A DNA stretch of 64,000 nucleotides, taken from positions 310,001 to 374,000 of the forward strand of contig NZ_FOKM01000002.1 in NCBI RefSeq assembly GCF_900111905.1, given 5' to 3'. The notes below the pieces were generated by a model that searched no databases, had not been told where the DNA came from, and was given only the letters and a program-made list of their open reading frames with translations. Position numbers and translations under genes: made by a program. The stretch is from Rhizobium sp. NFR07 (lineage in GTDB: Bacteria > Pseudomonadota > Alphaproteobacteria > Rhizobiales > Rhizobiaceae). Shown here in pieces: positions 41,029 through 50,992 of this stretch; position 1 is the first letter of the stretch; each line of letters starts with the position of its first letter.

Positions 41029-41976
41029 TTAGACGGCGCTGTCGAGCAGGCTCATCTGCGCATCGGTAAGCTTCAGATTGCCGGCAGCGATCATCGCGTC
41101 GAGCTGCTTCAGGCTGGTGGCGCTGGCGATCGGCGCGGTAATGCCGGGCCGTGCCGCGACCCAGGCGATAGCGATCGAGGCGAGGCTCGCGCCGGTCTCG
41201 GCAGCGACCTGGTCGAGCGCGGCAAGCACCTTCATCCCCTTGTCGTTGATATAGTCGGGGATGCGGTAGCCGCGGGCGCTGCCCTGGGCATCTTCCGGCT
41301 TGCGGTACTTGCCGGTCAGGAAGCCGGCGGCGAGTGCGTAATAGCTGATCACGCCGATGTCTTCGGCGATGCAGAGATCGGCAAGTGCGCCCTCGAACTT
41401 GTCGCGGGTATAGAGATTGTATTCCGGCTGCAGCACGTCGTAGCGCGGCAGGCCGCCCTTGGCGGAGACCTCGAGCGATGCCTTCAACTGCTCTGCACTG
41501 AAATTGGAGCAGCCGATCGACCGCACCTTGCCGGCGTCCTTGAGCTTTGCCATGGCGCCGAGCGTTTCCTCATGCGGCGTACTTTCATCGGGAAAATGCG
41601 AGAAGTAGAGGTCGATGTAGTCGGTCTGCAGGCGTTTGAGCGACAGGTCGACGGCCTCGGCAATCCAGCTCGCCTTCAGCTTCTTGTCGTCGCCCATCGA
41701 GGGGTGGCCGACCTTGGTGACGATGATCGCCTTGTCGCGTGCGACGTCGCCGCGCTTCAGCCATTTGCCGATGACGGTCTCGCTTTCGCCGCCCGAATGA
41801 CCCTCGGCCCAGCGCGAGTAAACGTCGGCCGTGTCGATCGTGTTGAAGCCCGCCTCGAAAAACCTGTCGAGCAGATCGAAGGAAGTTTTCTCGTCGGCGG
41901 TCCAGCCGAACACGTTGCCGCCGAAGACGACAGGCGAAATGGAAAGGCCGGTGCGGCCGAGCTTGCGCGGATCCAT
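41029..41976 (-). CDS. Aldo/keto reductase (paralogue)
   Basis: A 315-aa AKR, MDPRKLGRTGLSISPVVFGGNVFGW, with the same catalytic set as its downstream paralogue: DTADVYSRWAEGHSGGESETVIGKWL, IIVTKVGH, DLYFSHFPDESTPHEETL. Ribosome site CCGGAG precedes ATG 41976. It is the first of the three-gene AKR cluster, so it probably carries the promoter. Substrates are unknown; such enzymes often detoxify carbonyls or act in sugar metabolism. Confidence 0.93.
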   Translation of the reverse strand: MDPRKLGRTGLSISPVVFGGNVFGWTADEKTSFDLLDRFFEAGFNTIDTADVYSRWAEGHSGGESETVIGKWLKRGDVARDKAIIVTKVGHPSMGDDKKLKASWIAEAVDLSLKRLQTDYIDLYFSHFPDESTPHEETLGAMAKLKDAGKVRSIGCSNFSAEQLKASLEVSAKGGLPRYDVLQPEYNLYTRDKFEGALADLCIAEDIGVISYYALAAGFLTGKYRKPEDAQGSARGYRIPDYINDKGMKVLAALDQVAAETGASLASIAIAWVAARPGITAPIASATSLKQLDAMIAAGNLKLTDAQMSLLDSAV

Positions 41977-42173
41977 GGTATTCTCCGGATTTTCTGCTCT
42001 GGGATCAGTCTGGGTGGGAGATGACAGGCTAATATGATATCGCGAGGCTGCAATCTATTAATTCAGGCTGGGTTACATTTTTTCGAGCGCGCGCCGGGAG
42101 TGATAAAAGTCGCGCATTGAACCGACAGGCCCACCACCCTAAGCTTCCTCGGACAATTGCGAGGGAGACCAAG

Positions 42174-43160
42174 ATGCTGCGGTTCGGAATTCTGTCGACT
42201 GCCAAGATTGCGAGGGATGCCGTGATGCCGGCGATCCAGGACGCGGAGAACTGCGTCGTGACGGCAGTCGCCAGCCGCGATGTGACGAAAGCGCGTGCGC
42301 TGGCCGACCGGTTCGGCGCGCCGCACGCCTTCGGTTCCTACGACGAAATGCTTGGCTCTGACGTCATCGACGCGGTCTATATCCCGCTGCCGACCAGCCA
42401 GCATGTCGAATGGGCGATCAAGGCAGCCAATGCCGGCAAGCATGTCCTGGTGGAAAAGCCGCTCGCCTTGAAGGCCTCGGAGATCGATGCGCTGATCGAG
42501 GCCCGCGACCGCAACAGGGTCATTGTCTCCGAAGCCTATATGGTCACCTACGCGCCGGTCTGGCTGAAGGTGCGCGAGCTGTTGAAGGAGGGGGCGATCG
42601 GGGAACTGAAACACGTCCAGGGCGCCTTCAGCTATTTCAACCGCGATGCCGGTAACATGCGCAACATTCCCGAACTCGGCGGCGGCGCACTGCCGGATAT
42701 CGGCGTCTACCCGACGATCGCGGCCCGTTTTGCCACGGGTGCGGAGCCGGAACGGGTTCAGGCGGTTGTGCGCCGCGACTCTGATTTCGGCACGGATATC
42801 TATGCGAGCGTGAAGGCGGATTTCGGCACGTTCGAGTTGAGCTTCTATATCGCCACCCAGATGGCGAACCGTCAGGTCATGGTCTTCCACGGCACCGAAG
42901 GCTATATCGAGGTAAAGTCGCCCTTCAATGCCGATCGCTACGGTGCCGAGGAAATCGAGCTCTCGAACCAGAAGCACAGTGTCTCGCAGATCTTCCGTTT
43001 CCCTGACAGCCGGCAGTATCGCCGCCAGGCGGAAGCCTTTGCCAAGGCTGTTGCCGGCGAACCGTCCGAAATCGTGACGCTGGAAAGCTCGGTGAAGAGC
43101 CAGCGTTTCATCGACGCGATCTATCGTGCCGGCGAGCATGACGGTTGGGAGAGCGTCTGA
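42174..43160 (+). CDS. Gfo/Idh/MocA family oxidoreductase
   Basis: A 328-aa NAD(P)-dependent sugar/aldehyde oxidoreductase. N-terminal Rossmann domain ([36 protein letters not shown]), EKP motif in [14 protein letters not shown], and a C-terminal dimerisation domain with [21 protein letters not shown] containing the usual catalytic Asp/Tyr. ATG 42174 follows GAGGGAGA. It is divergent from the AKR cluster, so the four genes may act on related carbonyl or sugar substrates. Confidence 0.92.
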   Translation: MLRFGILSTAKIARDAVMPAIQDAENCVVTAVASRDVTKARALADRFGAPHAFGSYDEMLGSDVIDAVYIPLPTSQHVEWAIKAANAGKHVLVEKPLALKASEIDALIEARDRNRVIVSEAYMVTYAPVWLKVRELLKEGAIGELKHVQGAFSYFNRDAGNMRNIPELGGGALPDIGVYPTIAARFATGAEPERVQAVVRRDSDFGTDIYASVKADFGTFELSFYIATQMANRQVMVFHGTEGYIEVKSPFNADRYGAEEIELSNQKHSVSQIFRFPDSRQYRRQAEAFAKAVAGEPSEIVTLESSVKSQRFIDAIYRAGEHDGWESV

Positions 43161-43172
43161 GGGCCGCAGCCG

Positions 43173-43553
43173 CTACGGCTTGTGGCGGAAGACGAAGCGC
43201 GAATAGCCGAAGAAGCTGTAGGCGGTGGCCGACGCGGATGCGAAGACGATCGCCGCCACCGGCTGCAGCTGCGGGATGCGGGCGATCAGCGCCGAATAGA
43301 TGCCGTAGTTGAGCAGTGCCGAGGTGATGCCGACCGCCCAGTAGCGGAACCCTTCCTTGGCAAGCGAATGCGGCGACGGATCAAAGGTGACGCTGCGATT
43401 GACGAACCAGGTGAAGCACATCGCTCCCATGATCGCCGGAATGCGGGAAAAGAACGGGCCGATCGGCGTCAGCGTCAGCAACGCATGAGTCACGCCGATA
43501 TCGATCAGGAAGCCGCCACCGCCTGCAGCCAGGAACCAGAAGAGTCGTTTCAT
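43173..43553 (-). CDS. GtrA family membrane protein
   Basis: A 126-aa protein with four transmembrane helices and the GtrA pattern (FLAAGGGGFLIDIGVTHALLTL, TWFVNRSVTFDP, FRYWAVGITSALLNYGIYSAL). GtrA-like proteins are thought to flip lipid-linked sugars made by partner glycosyltransferases. Its ATG overlaps the stop of the upstream glycosyltransferase by 4 bp. Confidence 0.92.
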   Translation of the reverse strand: MKRLFWFLAAGGGGFLIDIGVTHALLTLTPIGPFFSRIPAIMGAMCFTWFVNRSVTFDPSPHSLAKEGFRYWAVGITSALLNYGIYSALIARIPQLQPVAAIVFASASATAYSFFGYSRFVFRHKP

Positions 43554-44617
43554 GCGGCGCTTTGTGCACCGTGACGGGCGCTTTTGCTAGAACCCTTGTC
43601 GCCGCTTGCGGTTTCACCGGTAACCGAGGAGCGTCCCTGGAATGGCAGGCTCATATAATGGATGCGCAGCTGTTCGGCGCGCGCCCGGGAGACCGAGTCG
43701 AGGATCAGGCCCGCGGTGAACATCAGGAAGGACAGAACCATCAGCACCAGCGAGAAAACCCAGGTCGGCATCCGGTCGACAAGCCCGGTCTGGAAATAGG
43801 CGATCAGCACCGGCGTCATGAAGGTAAGGCTGGCCAGCATGAAGGCGCTGCTGATTGCGCCGAAAAAGGCGAAGGGTCGCGTCTCCTTCATCAGCATGGC
43901 AAACATCCAGAGAATTTTTGCGCCGTCCCCGAAGGTGGACAGCTTGGAATGGGAGCCTTCCGGGCGACGACCGTAATCAAGTTCGATCTCGGTGATGGGA
44001 AGCTTCAGCCGCGAGGCATGCACGGACATCTCGGTTTCGATCTCGAAGCCGCCGGACACGGCCGGAAAGCTCTTGACGAAGCGGCGCGAGAAGGCGCGGT
44101 AGCCGGAAAAGATGTCGGTGAAGTCGCGTCCGAAGATCGTCCGGTAGAGGATGTTGAACAGCCGATTGCCGGCCGCATGCCCTTGGCGCCCGGCATCGTC
44201 ATGGACGCCACGACGTGTGCCGACAACCATGTCGGCGCGTTCGGTCAGCAGCGTGCGGATCAGTTCCTCGGCATCCTTAGGCGAATAGGTGCCGTCACCA
44301 TCGGCCATCAGATAGATGTCGGCCTCGATATCGGCGAACATGCGGCGCACCACGTGTCCCTTGCCCTGGCGCCGCTCGCGCATCACTTCGGCACCGGCAA
44401 GCATCGCCTTCAGCGCCGTGCCGTCCGTCGAATTGTTGTCGTACACATAGATGTGTGCACCCGGCAGCGCGTCGCGGAAGCCACGCACCACGCCTTCTAT
44501 CGTCGACGCCTCGTTGTAGCACGGCAGCAGCACGGCAATCGAAAGATCGCCGGTAACGGGGCCGGAGCGGGATCCGGCTTCAGGACCGGCAGCGGAGCCG
44601 GCGGGGGCGTCGATCAT
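43550..44617 (-). CDS. Glycosyltransferase family 2 (dolichyl-phosphate-sugar-synthase-like)
   Basis: A 355-aa GT2 enzyme: IAVLLPCYNEASTIEGVVRGF, VYDNNSTDGT, MADGDGTYSPKDAEELI (the DxD metal/nucleotide-sugar site) and SGYRAFSRRFVKSFPAVSGGFEIETEMSVHA, with two C-terminal transmembrane helices (about 240-320). It is coupled to the GtrA gene, suggesting synthesis and flipping of a polyprenyl-phosphate sugar for surface polysaccharide or lipid modification. ATG 44617 is preferred to an upstream GTG (44635). Confidence 0.9.
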   Translation of the reverse strand: MIDAPAGSAAGPEAGSRSGPVTGDLSIAVLLPCYNEASTIEGVVRGFRDALPGAHIYVYDNNSTDGTALKAMLAGAEVMRERRQGKGHVVRRMFADIEADIYLMADGDGTYSPKDAEELIRTLLTERADMVVGTRRGVHDDAGRQGHAAGNRLFNILYRTIFGRDFTDIFSGYRAFSRRFVKSFPAVSGGFEIETEMSVHASRLKLPITEIELDYGRRPEGSHSKLSTFGDGAKILWMFAMLMKETRPFAFFGAISSAFMLASLTFMTPVLIAYFQTGLVDRMPTWVFSLVLMVLSFLMFTAGLILDSVSRARAEQLRIHYMSLPFQGRSSVTGETASGDKGSSKSARHGAQSAA

Positions 44618-44736
44618 GATTTTCACTCGGTACACGGAAAATCCAGGGCGTTCATGGTCCGCCCTGACCGCTTTACTATTTCTTGGGAAGGTTAAGTTTA
44701 GGTTGCGGAACGTTTAGCCAGCACGAAACGAACCGA

Positions 44737-46581
44737 ATGACTGACATGATGGCAGAGCAAGTGTCCCGGCCGGAAGAGGAGAAATCTACCCATCCGCGCC
44801 TGTCGAGGCTGCTGCCTGCATCGATGCTCTACTGGCTGGTAACGGCTGCGTTTCTGGCCGTGCTCAACCTGCCGAAGGCAAAGGACTATATCGGCCCCGA
44901 CAATGACGACGTGATGCGTCTGGTCGAGGTTCGCGACTGGTTGGCTGGGCAGGGCTGGTTCGACCTGATGCAGTACCGGCTCGGCCTCGACGGCGGCACG
45001 CTGATGCACTGGTCGCGTTTCATCGATGCGCCGATCGGCCTCCTCATCAAATTCTTTTCCCTGTTCATGACGATGGAGGCGGCGGAAAATGTCGCCGCCA
45101 CGCTCTGGCCGTTGATCACGGCGGGGCCGCTCTTCCTTGCGCTCGGTTTGGCGGGACTGCGTTTCGGCGGGCCGCGCGTCATACATATCTCGCTGGGGCT
45201 CGGCGCTCTTTTCATCTTCGCCTGCGGAAAATTCTCGCCCGGCGCGATTGATCACCACAATGTCCAACTGGCGCTCGCCATGGTGATCGCAGCACTTCTC
45301 GCCGACCGTAAGGGCAGGGCGCGGGATCACGCGGGCGCCGGCATTGCCGTGGCATTGGCGGTCGCGATCGGCGCGGAAACCGTCCCTTTCGTGGCGGTCG
45401 CATGCTTCTGCGTAGCGATGCGCTGGCTCTGGCAGGGAAAGGCTTTTGCGCGCGGCGCGCGCGCATTCGGCCTATCGCTGGCACTTGCCATAACCGCGGC
45501 ATTCTTCGCCACGGTGCCGCCTCATGCCTATGCGGCCGTGACCTGCGATAATCTTTCCTTCGGCTTCTATTCGCTCGCGGCAGTCGGTGGCGCCGGACTT
45601 TTCGGGCTGACCTATGTTCCTGCGGGTGTCGGCATTGCGGGTCGCGTGGCGGCATCCGCCGTCCTCGGCGCCATTCTTGCCGCCGTGGCCATCGTCGTTG
45701 CGCCCCAGTGCCTCGGCTCGCCTCTGGCCAACCTCGACCCCATGCTCATCGAGCTATGGTTGCGGCAGGTCAGCGAAGCGCGCTCCATAGTCGGCCAGTT
45801 CAGGACCCAGGCCTATACGCTCGGCGGATTTTACGCGGTCGGCCTGCTTGCGATCATTGTCTGCATCCTGCGCATTTGCCAGGGCAGGCAGCGTGACCTG
45901 CATCTGCTTTTCCTCGTCCTCGTCGGAGCAAGCTGGGCGATTTCGCTGGTCCAGCTCCGCGGATCCTTCTTTGTCAACGTGATGAGCATTCCGCCGCTCG
46001 CCCTGTTGATCGCCGATCTGCAGCAGCGGGTGCGCGACAATAGCAGGGACATTCCAGCGACAATCGGCTTTGCCCTGGTAACGCTCGGTTCCGTTCCTGC
46101 TGTCTGGGCCGTCTCCGGAGCGGTCTGGGACCTCGGGCTCAATTCCGTCGATATCACCACCGTCTCCAGCATCAACGCCGGCGAGGACGGGGAGTGCGAT
46201 ATCGCACAGAGCGCCGAAGCCCTGCGGGCCTTGCCTCCCGGGGTCGTCGTCTCGCCTTCAAACAGTGGGGCGGAAATCCTGCGCTTCACCCGACATCGGG
46301 TTCTGGCTGCACCCTATCATCGCAACCAGGGCGGCATGCTGACCGAGCTTCATATCGGCATGGCGAAGCCGCGCGAGGCACTGGCGTTCATCAAGGGCGC
46401 GGGGGTTACGATCATTGCATTCTGCAAGGGCGATCCGAGCACGTCGAACCTCATCGAACTCAAGAACGACGGTCTTTATGCCGCGTTAGCTAAGGGTGAG
46501 ATACCGGCCTATTTGACGCTTGTCGGCGAGGAGCGCGCTGGCCTGCGGCTCTATCGCGTTAACCCGGATGCGCCGAATTAG
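44737..46581 (+). CDS. Polytopic membrane protein, GT-C glycosyltransferase-like
   Basis: About 614 aa. A first helix (about 28-48) is followed by a large loop GPDNDDVMRLVEVRDWLAGQGWFDLMQYRLGLDGG...MHWSRFIDAPIGLL with an acidic DNDD element, as in GT-C/STT3-like transferases, then many helices and a C-terminal soluble domain (about 480-614) with few Cys (GEDGECDIAQ, FCKGDPS). The start is ATG 44737 (MTDMMAEQ); another ATG follows at 44746. It is divergent from the GT2/GtrA pair and may transfer the flipped sugar. Confidence 0.75.
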   Translation: MTDMMAEQVSRPEEEKSTHPRLSRLLPASMLYWLVTAAFLAVLNLPKAKDYIGPDNDDVMRLVEVRDWLAGQGWFDLMQYRLGLDGGTLMHWSRFIDAPIGLLIKFFSLFMTMEAAENVAATLWPLITAGPLFLALGLAGLRFGGPRVIHISLGLGALFIFACGKFSPGAIDHHNVQLALAMVIAALLADRKGRARDHAGAGIAVALAVAIGAETVPFVAVACFCVAMRWLWQGKAFARGARAFGLSLALAITAAFFATVPPHAYAAVTCDNLSFGFYSLAAVGGAGLFGLTYVPAGVGIAGRVAASAVLGAILAAVAIVVAPQCLGSPLANLDPMLIELWLRQVSEARSIVGQFRTQAYTLGGFYAVGLLAIIVCILRICQGRQRDLHLLFLVLVGASWAISLVQLRGSFFVNVMSIPPLALLIADLQQRVRDNSRDIPATIGFALVTLGSVPAVWAVSGAVWDLGLNSVDITTVSSINAGEDGECDIAQSAEALRALPPGVVVSPSNSGAEILRFTRHRVLAAPYHRNQGGMLTELHIGMAKPREALAFIKGAGVTIIAFCKGDPSTSNLIELKNDGLYAALAKGEIPAYLTLVGEERAGLRLYRVNPDAPN

Positions 46582-46582
46582 G

Positions 46583-46810
46583 TCAGGCGTGCCGTACCCG
46601 GTCAACGAGTGCCGTGGCGATGACCAGATTGATCAGGCCGGCGTTAAAGCCCAGGATCGCGAAAATGAGATCCAGATAGGATGCCGAGCCGCTGAAAAGG
46701 GCCGCTCCGACAAACGTCGCAAAAATGAGAATTCCGGCCGTGATAACCGTTACGATGTTGCGGCTCAGGCCTGCCAGTAAACCGATTGCTGCTGCCGTCA
46801 AGATAATCAC
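46583..46810 (-). CDS. Small two-helix membrane protein
   Basis: A 75-aa protein from a GTG at 46810 preceded by AAGGAAGGAG: IILTAAAIGLLAGLSRNIVTVITAGILIFATFVGAALFSG and ILGFNAGLINLVIATALVDRVRHA give two to three hydrophobic stretches. No family recognised. The longer frame to 46879 adds charged residues without a site. Convergent with the GT-C-like gene (1-bp separation of stops). Confidence 0.65.
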   Translation of the reverse strand: MIILTAAAIGLLAGLSRNIVTVITAGILIFATFVGAALFSGSASYLDLIFAILGFNAGLINLVIATALVDRVRHA

Positions 46811-47032
46811 GGCTTGTCTCCTTCCTTTGCGACGGAGACCGTATACGCTACCACCCTCTAAAGAATGCTTGAGCAGCATGCCTAATGGCAGGTGAGCAAA
46901 ATCGCTACGATTTTCCGTTCGCTGTTAAGACTTAAGCCCGGTCGTTTCGGACCTAAGTCTTATCCTCCACGGGAAGGGAACGTGGTTTCCTTTTGTTCGG
47001 TTCCACGTTTTGTGACGAATTGAAAGAATTCG

Positions 47033-47296
47033 TTAGAATAGCGCTACGATATTGCGGGCTGTCGTGCCTGTCGCAAAGACCTGGGTAACTCTGACGGGCA
47101 GCAGGGCGCCGGCCGGAACGCCTGCGAAATCAAGGCTTTCACCCGAAAGCATCCGCACGCGCAGCGAACCGCCCGCGCCGACGTAAAGGGCTCGACTCGT
47201 TTCCGGTAACGGGGTCTCGTCACTCGGCTGGATTGCTATGCCGCCGGAGGCAGGGCTGGAGAGGGAGGACTGGGTGTTGGCGAAACGGTCGGTCAT
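47033..47296 (-). CDS. Spike base protein, RCAP_Rcc01079 (GTA head-spike GhsA) family
   Basis: An 87-aa protein from ATG 47296 (site AGGAG). The sequence TRALYVGAGGSLRVRMLSGESLDFAGVPAGALLPVRVTQVFATGTTARNIVAL matches what I recall of the Rhodobacter capsulatus gene-transfer-agent head-spike base family. In that system the protein anchors a spike fibre on the capsid. Here no other GTA or phage gene lies beside it; its neighbours are xseA and membrane proteins. It may be a remnant or a trans-acting part of a GTA. The family call is from memory. Confidence 0.75.
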   Translation of the reverse strand: MTDRFANTQSSLSSPASGGIAIQPSDETPLPETSRALYVGAGGSLRVRMLSGESLDFAGVPAGALLPVRVTQVFATGTTARNIVALF

Positions 47297-47460
47297 GGTG
47301 TCATCTCCTGGTTGACTGACCGGGATTATTTCGCGCTTTCGGAAGGCGGGGATGAATTCGCATGCCATCCCTTGTTACGGTTCGGCTTTTCGCGCTGACC
47401 GTCCACATCAATCGCCGCTGCGCCGGGTGAAATCTTCCTGCCGATGGGTTAGAAGGAAGC

Positions 47461-49104
47461 ATGGCCAGCATGTTCGAAACCGACACGCCCAGCAACCTGA
47501 CCGAATTCTCGGTGTCGGAGCTTTCCGGCTCGATCAAGCGAACCGTCGAGAATGCCTTCGATCATGTGCGGGTGAGGGGCGAGATATCCGGCTATCGCGG
47601 TCCGCATTCCTCCGGCCACGCCTATTTCAGCTTGAAGGACGACCGGGCGCGCATCGACGCCGTCGTCTGGAAGGGCACCTTTTCGCGCCTGAGGTTCCGC
47701 CCGGAAGAGGGGATGGAGGTCATTGCCACCGGCAAGGTGACCACGTTCCCGGGCTCGTCCAAATACCAGATCGTCATCGAGAACCTGGAGCCGGCCGGTG
47801 CAGGCGCGCTGATGGCGCTTCTGGAAGAGCGCCGCCGCAAGCTCGCCGCCGAAGGCCTTTTCGATCAGGAGCGCAAACGGCCGCTCCCCTATCTGCCGCG
47901 CGTTATCGGCGTCGTGACCTCGCCGACCGGCGCCGTCATCCGCGATATTCTGCACCGCATCACCGATCGTTTTCCCGTCCATGTCATCGTCTGGCCGGTC
48001 AAGGTCCAGGGTGAGGGCTCGGGCGAGGAGGTCGCGGCGGCGATCCGCGGCTTCAACGCCTTTGCGCCGGATGGTCCGGCACCCCGCCCGGACGTGCTGA
48101 TCGTCGCCCGCGGCGGCGGCAGTCTCGAAGACCTCTGGAGCTTCAACGACGAGATCGTCGTGCGCGCCGCGGCCGAAAGCGCGATCCCGCTGATTTCGGC
48201 CGTCGGTCACGAGACCGACTGGACACTGATAGACCACGCCGCCGACATGCGCGCCCCGACCCCGACCGGGGCTGCCGAAATGGCGGTGCCGGTCAAGGCC
48301 GATCTCGATGCCCAGATCGCCGGCCTCGCGGCCCGCCTGCGCGGTAGCGCCTCGCGCCAGATGGATCACCGCCGTCAGGCAGTTCGTGCCCTTGTCCGTG
48401 CGCTTCCGTCGCTCGATCAATTGCTTGCGCTTCCCCGTCGCCGCTTCGATGAGGCTGCTATAGGCCTGGGCCGCGGTCTGGAGCGGACGACCATCGTCAA
48501 GCGCCATGCCTTCGAGCGAGCATCCGCCGGTCTGCGGCTCGATCTTCTGACCAACCGTCTCGGCCAGCAGCGACAGGCGCTCGCCGATCGTCTGTCACGG
48601 GCCGACCGCTGCGTGGAACGGCAATTGCTGAGCGAGCGGGGGCGGATCGCGCGTCTGGACGCATCGCTGAAGTCGCTGCCGGCGCGGCTGACGAGCCAGT
48701 TGCAGCGGGAAGGCCAGCATCTCGCATCATTGATGCGCCATGCGGATACGGCGATCAGTCACACGCTGTCGCGCAGCCGCGCGGCGCTTGTGGGCCAAGA
48801 TCGCGTGCTGCAGTCCCTGTCCTACATCAATGTCCTGAAACGTGGTTATGCCGTGGTGCGCGATGGCGAGGATCGCCCGCTGACCCGTGCCGCCGGCGTG
48901 GTTGAAGGCAGCGCCCTGTCCATCCAGTTCTCCGACGGCCGTATCTCGGCCGTGGCGGGCGAGGACGGTGCTCCAGTCGGGGGGGCGGGATCAGTTTCCG
49001 GCTCCGCTTCGCCTTCCGAGCCGGCGCCGGCTCCACCGAAGCGGAGGACGGCGCCTAAGCCGGAAGTCTCCTCCGAGCCACCCAAACAGGGCAGCCTGTT
49101 CTAG
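47461..49104 (+). CDS. xseA: Exodeoxyribonuclease VII large subunit
   Basis: A 547-aa protein. N-terminal OB-fold domain (about 10-115: [57 protein letters not shown]), the catalytic domain (about 140-330: [63 protein letters not shown]) and a coiled-coil C-terminal region. The last ~40 residues are a Pro/Ser/Ala-rich extension. ExoVII degrades single-stranded DNA in repair; xseB is not in the window. Confidence 0.97.
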   Translation: MASMFETDTPSNLTEFSVSELSGSIKRTVENAFDHVRVRGEISGYRGPHSSGHAYFSLKDDRARIDAVVWKGTFSRLRFRPEEGMEVIATGKVTTFPGSSKYQIVIENLEPAGAGALMALLEERRRKLAAEGLFDQERKRPLPYLPRVIGVVTSPTGAVIRDILHRITDRFPVHVIVWPVKVQGEGSGEEVAAAIRGFNAFAPDGPAPRPDVLIVARGGGSLEDLWSFNDEIVVRAAAESAIPLISAVGHETDWTLIDHAADMRAPTPTGAAEMAVPVKADLDAQIAGLAARLRGSASRQMDHRRQAVRALVRALPSLDQLLALPRRRFDEAAIGLGRGLERTTIVKRHAFERASAGLRLDLLTNRLGQQRQALADRLSRADRCVERQLLSERGRIARLDASLKSLPARLTSQLQREGQHLASLMRHADTAISHTLSRSRAALVGQDRVLQSLSYINVLKRGYAVVRDGEDRPLTRAAGVVEGSALSIQFSDGRISAVAGEDGAPVGGAGSVSGSASPSEPAPAPPKRRTAPKPEVSSEPPKQGSLF

Positions 49105-49167
49105 CGCCTGCTCCGATATTCGGGTGTAGGGGCCGGAGCCCGAGGGCTCCAGCAGGCTTCTGGCTGA

Positions 49168-49908
49168 TCAGGCCGCCTTCTTCGTGGCCACCTTGCGAGG
49201 GGCAGCCGCCTTGGCAACCGGTGCCTTTGCACGGGGCGCCTTGACCGCAAGCGGCACCAGCCGGGCGATTTCATCGACCAGCAGGCGGGCATTCTCCTGC
49301 GCCTTGGCGAGATTGCTGACGGCTTCCGGATCGAGTGCGTCGATCAGCGTGCCGGCATCGAACATGTCGCGATAGGCTGCACGCTCGATCAGCGGGATAT
49401 TCAGGACGTTGACACCCTGCTGCGCCAGCATGCCCTTGACGGCCAGCAGCGCCCGCGTGGTGATGATCGAGCTGACCCGCGTCAGCGCCACCGAATGCGC
49501 AATGCGGATGTCGCATTCGCTGTCGAGCTTCTTCAGGATATCGAGAACCTGGGCGCCGCCTGCTGCATCCAGCGCGCAGCCTTGGACCGGCACGAAGACG
49601 TGGTCCGAAAGGCCCAGCCCCTCGGCGAGCAGCGAGCCGAGGCCGCAGGGCAGGTCGACGACGATATAGTCGGTCTTCTTCTTCAGATCCTTGATCGTCT
49701 GCTCGATGTTTTCGGCGTCGATATTGGCAACGATCGAGAATTTCGGCATCTTTGCCATCCGCGTCATCCAGCGGGAGACCCACTGCTGCGGATCGGCGTC
49801 GAGCATGGCGACGCGAAAACCTCTTTTGGCTAATTCTCCGGCCGTGACAAGAGCCATAGTCGTCTTGCCTGCGCCGCCCTTCGTATTCGCAAATGTAATA
49901 ACCGGCAT
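49168..49908 (-). CDS. Orphan ParA family ATPase (VirC1-like)
   Basis: A 246-aa P-loop ATPase: Walker A KGGAGKTT at residues 10-17 (deviant ParA form with both lysines), MLDADPQQWVSRW, and YIVVDLPCGLGSL. Its length and N-terminus resemble VirC1 of Agrobacterium, which recruits T-DNA complexes to the pole, and other chromosomal ParA orphans. No parB or parS is evident. The last ~40 residues are a Lys/Ala-rich tail (PRAKAPVAKAAAPRKVATKKAA) that may bind DNA. Confidence 0.87.
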   Translation of the reverse strand: MPVITFANTKGGAGKTTMALVTAGELAKRGFRVAMLDADPQQWVSRWMTRMAKMPKFSIVANIDAENIEQTIKDLKKKTDYIVVDLPCGLGSLLAEGLGLSDHVFVPVQGCALDAAGGAQVLDILKKLDSECDIRIAHSVALTRVSSIITTRALLAVKGMLAQQGVNVLNIPLIERAAYRDMFDAGTLIDALDPEAVSNLAKAQENARLLVDEIARLVPLAVKAPRAKAPVAKAAAPRKVATKKAA

Positions 49909-50059
49909 GGAAGCCTCCGTTCGAGAGAAACATCACGGAGGAAAGCCGTTTAACTTGGCTTTTTATTATCCGCTTCCATCATGATGATTTGCGGATGCTT
50001 GATGAATAAGCTTGCGCCGCGCTTGCCGAGGCGAGCGCGGCCTGTTTATTTTCGGTAGA

Positions 50060-50992
50060 TTAGCGGACCCGCATGCCGGCCTGCTCATCGAAATGCAGAG
50101 GCTTGTCGAATTTCTGCAGCGGCGCTTCGGGGATCGAGCCGATCGCCACGCCATATTGCCAGTCCGGCGGGCATATTGCGACGTAGCGCGCATAACCGCC
50201 AACGCCGCCACCGAATTTCGGATAGCCGATTGCCACCAGCGCACCGGTTTCCGGCACCTTGTCCAGATTGGCGACACCTTCCGCCTGGGCATAGCCGTTG
50301 TGCATCAGCCAGTGTTCGCCTTCGAGCGTCGGCGTCGTGTCAGTGTCCAGAGGCTCATGGCCATGGAACAGTATCTTCCGTTCCAAATGCAGGAATTTCA
50401 GCGCTTCCAGACCGACGCCCGGAAAGGGTCTCGTCGTGGCGAGCGCCGGGTCCGGCCATGTCTTCGACCAGCCGGAGCGCACGAAGACGACCGAGCCTTC
50501 CGGTATCCGGCCGTGCCTTGCCTCGAAATCCGTGATGTCTGCGACCTGCAGGTGATAACCGGCGTCGGCCTTGACCTTCTCCTCGATATTGATGACGGCA
50601 AGCGGCCGCACCGCATAGGTCGCCGGCAGTTCGTCGATCGCCGGATATTCGGGCGCCCAGTGGGCAGGCGGATCGAGCTGCGTGCCGAGCTGGTCGGTGG
50701 TGAGATTGTAGGTCGAGGCCGCAACGCCATGGGTCTCGTAGCTGAAGGTATCGCCTTTCTTGGCAAATCCCTCGAGATCGCGAGCGGCCGAGGACTGACC
50801 GAAGGTCGGGCTGGCGAAACCGGCCCAGACCGGGATGTTCGGCGTGATCGTATGGGTGAGGTCTACATATTTGGCGCCCTTGAGGCTGTCGTTATAGACG
50901 CTCCAGAGGCCAGGCTCTTCGGCCGCCGCCGGGGCTACTGCGGCGATTGCAAGGAATGCGGACAATATCGTTATGCGCGGAATATTGAGCAT
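50060..50992 (-). CDS. Cyclase family protein (kynurenine-formamidase-like), secreted
   Basis: A 310-aa protein with a Sec signal (ITILSAFLAIAAVAPAAAEE). The cyclase core contains QLGTQLDPPAHW, a variant of the metal-binding HxGTHxDxPxH motif with the His positions partly changed, plus HGHEPLDTD with later His/Glu. The fold hydrolyses N-formylkynurenine or related amides. The altered His may mean different activity. It lies alone between ParA and a small secreted protein. Confidence 0.85.
   Translation of the reverse strand: MLNIPRITILSAFLAIAAVAPAAAEEPGLWSVYNDSLKGAKYVDLTHTITPNIPVWAGFASPTFGQSSAARDLEGFAKKGDTFSYETHGVAASTYNLTTDQLGTQLDPPAHWAPEYPAIDELPATYAVRPLAVINIEEKVKADAGYHLQVADITDFEARHGRIPEGSVVFVRSGWSKTWPDPALATTRPFPGVGLEALKFLHLERKILFHGHEPLDTDTTPTLEGEHWLMHNGYAQAEGVANLDKVPETGALVAIGYPKFGGGVGGYARYVAICPPDWQYGVAIGSIPEAPLQKFDKPLHFDEQAGMRVR

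Noticed and set aside
47449..48507. 352-codon minus frame opposite xseA
   Set aside because: Antisense shadow; no start signal.
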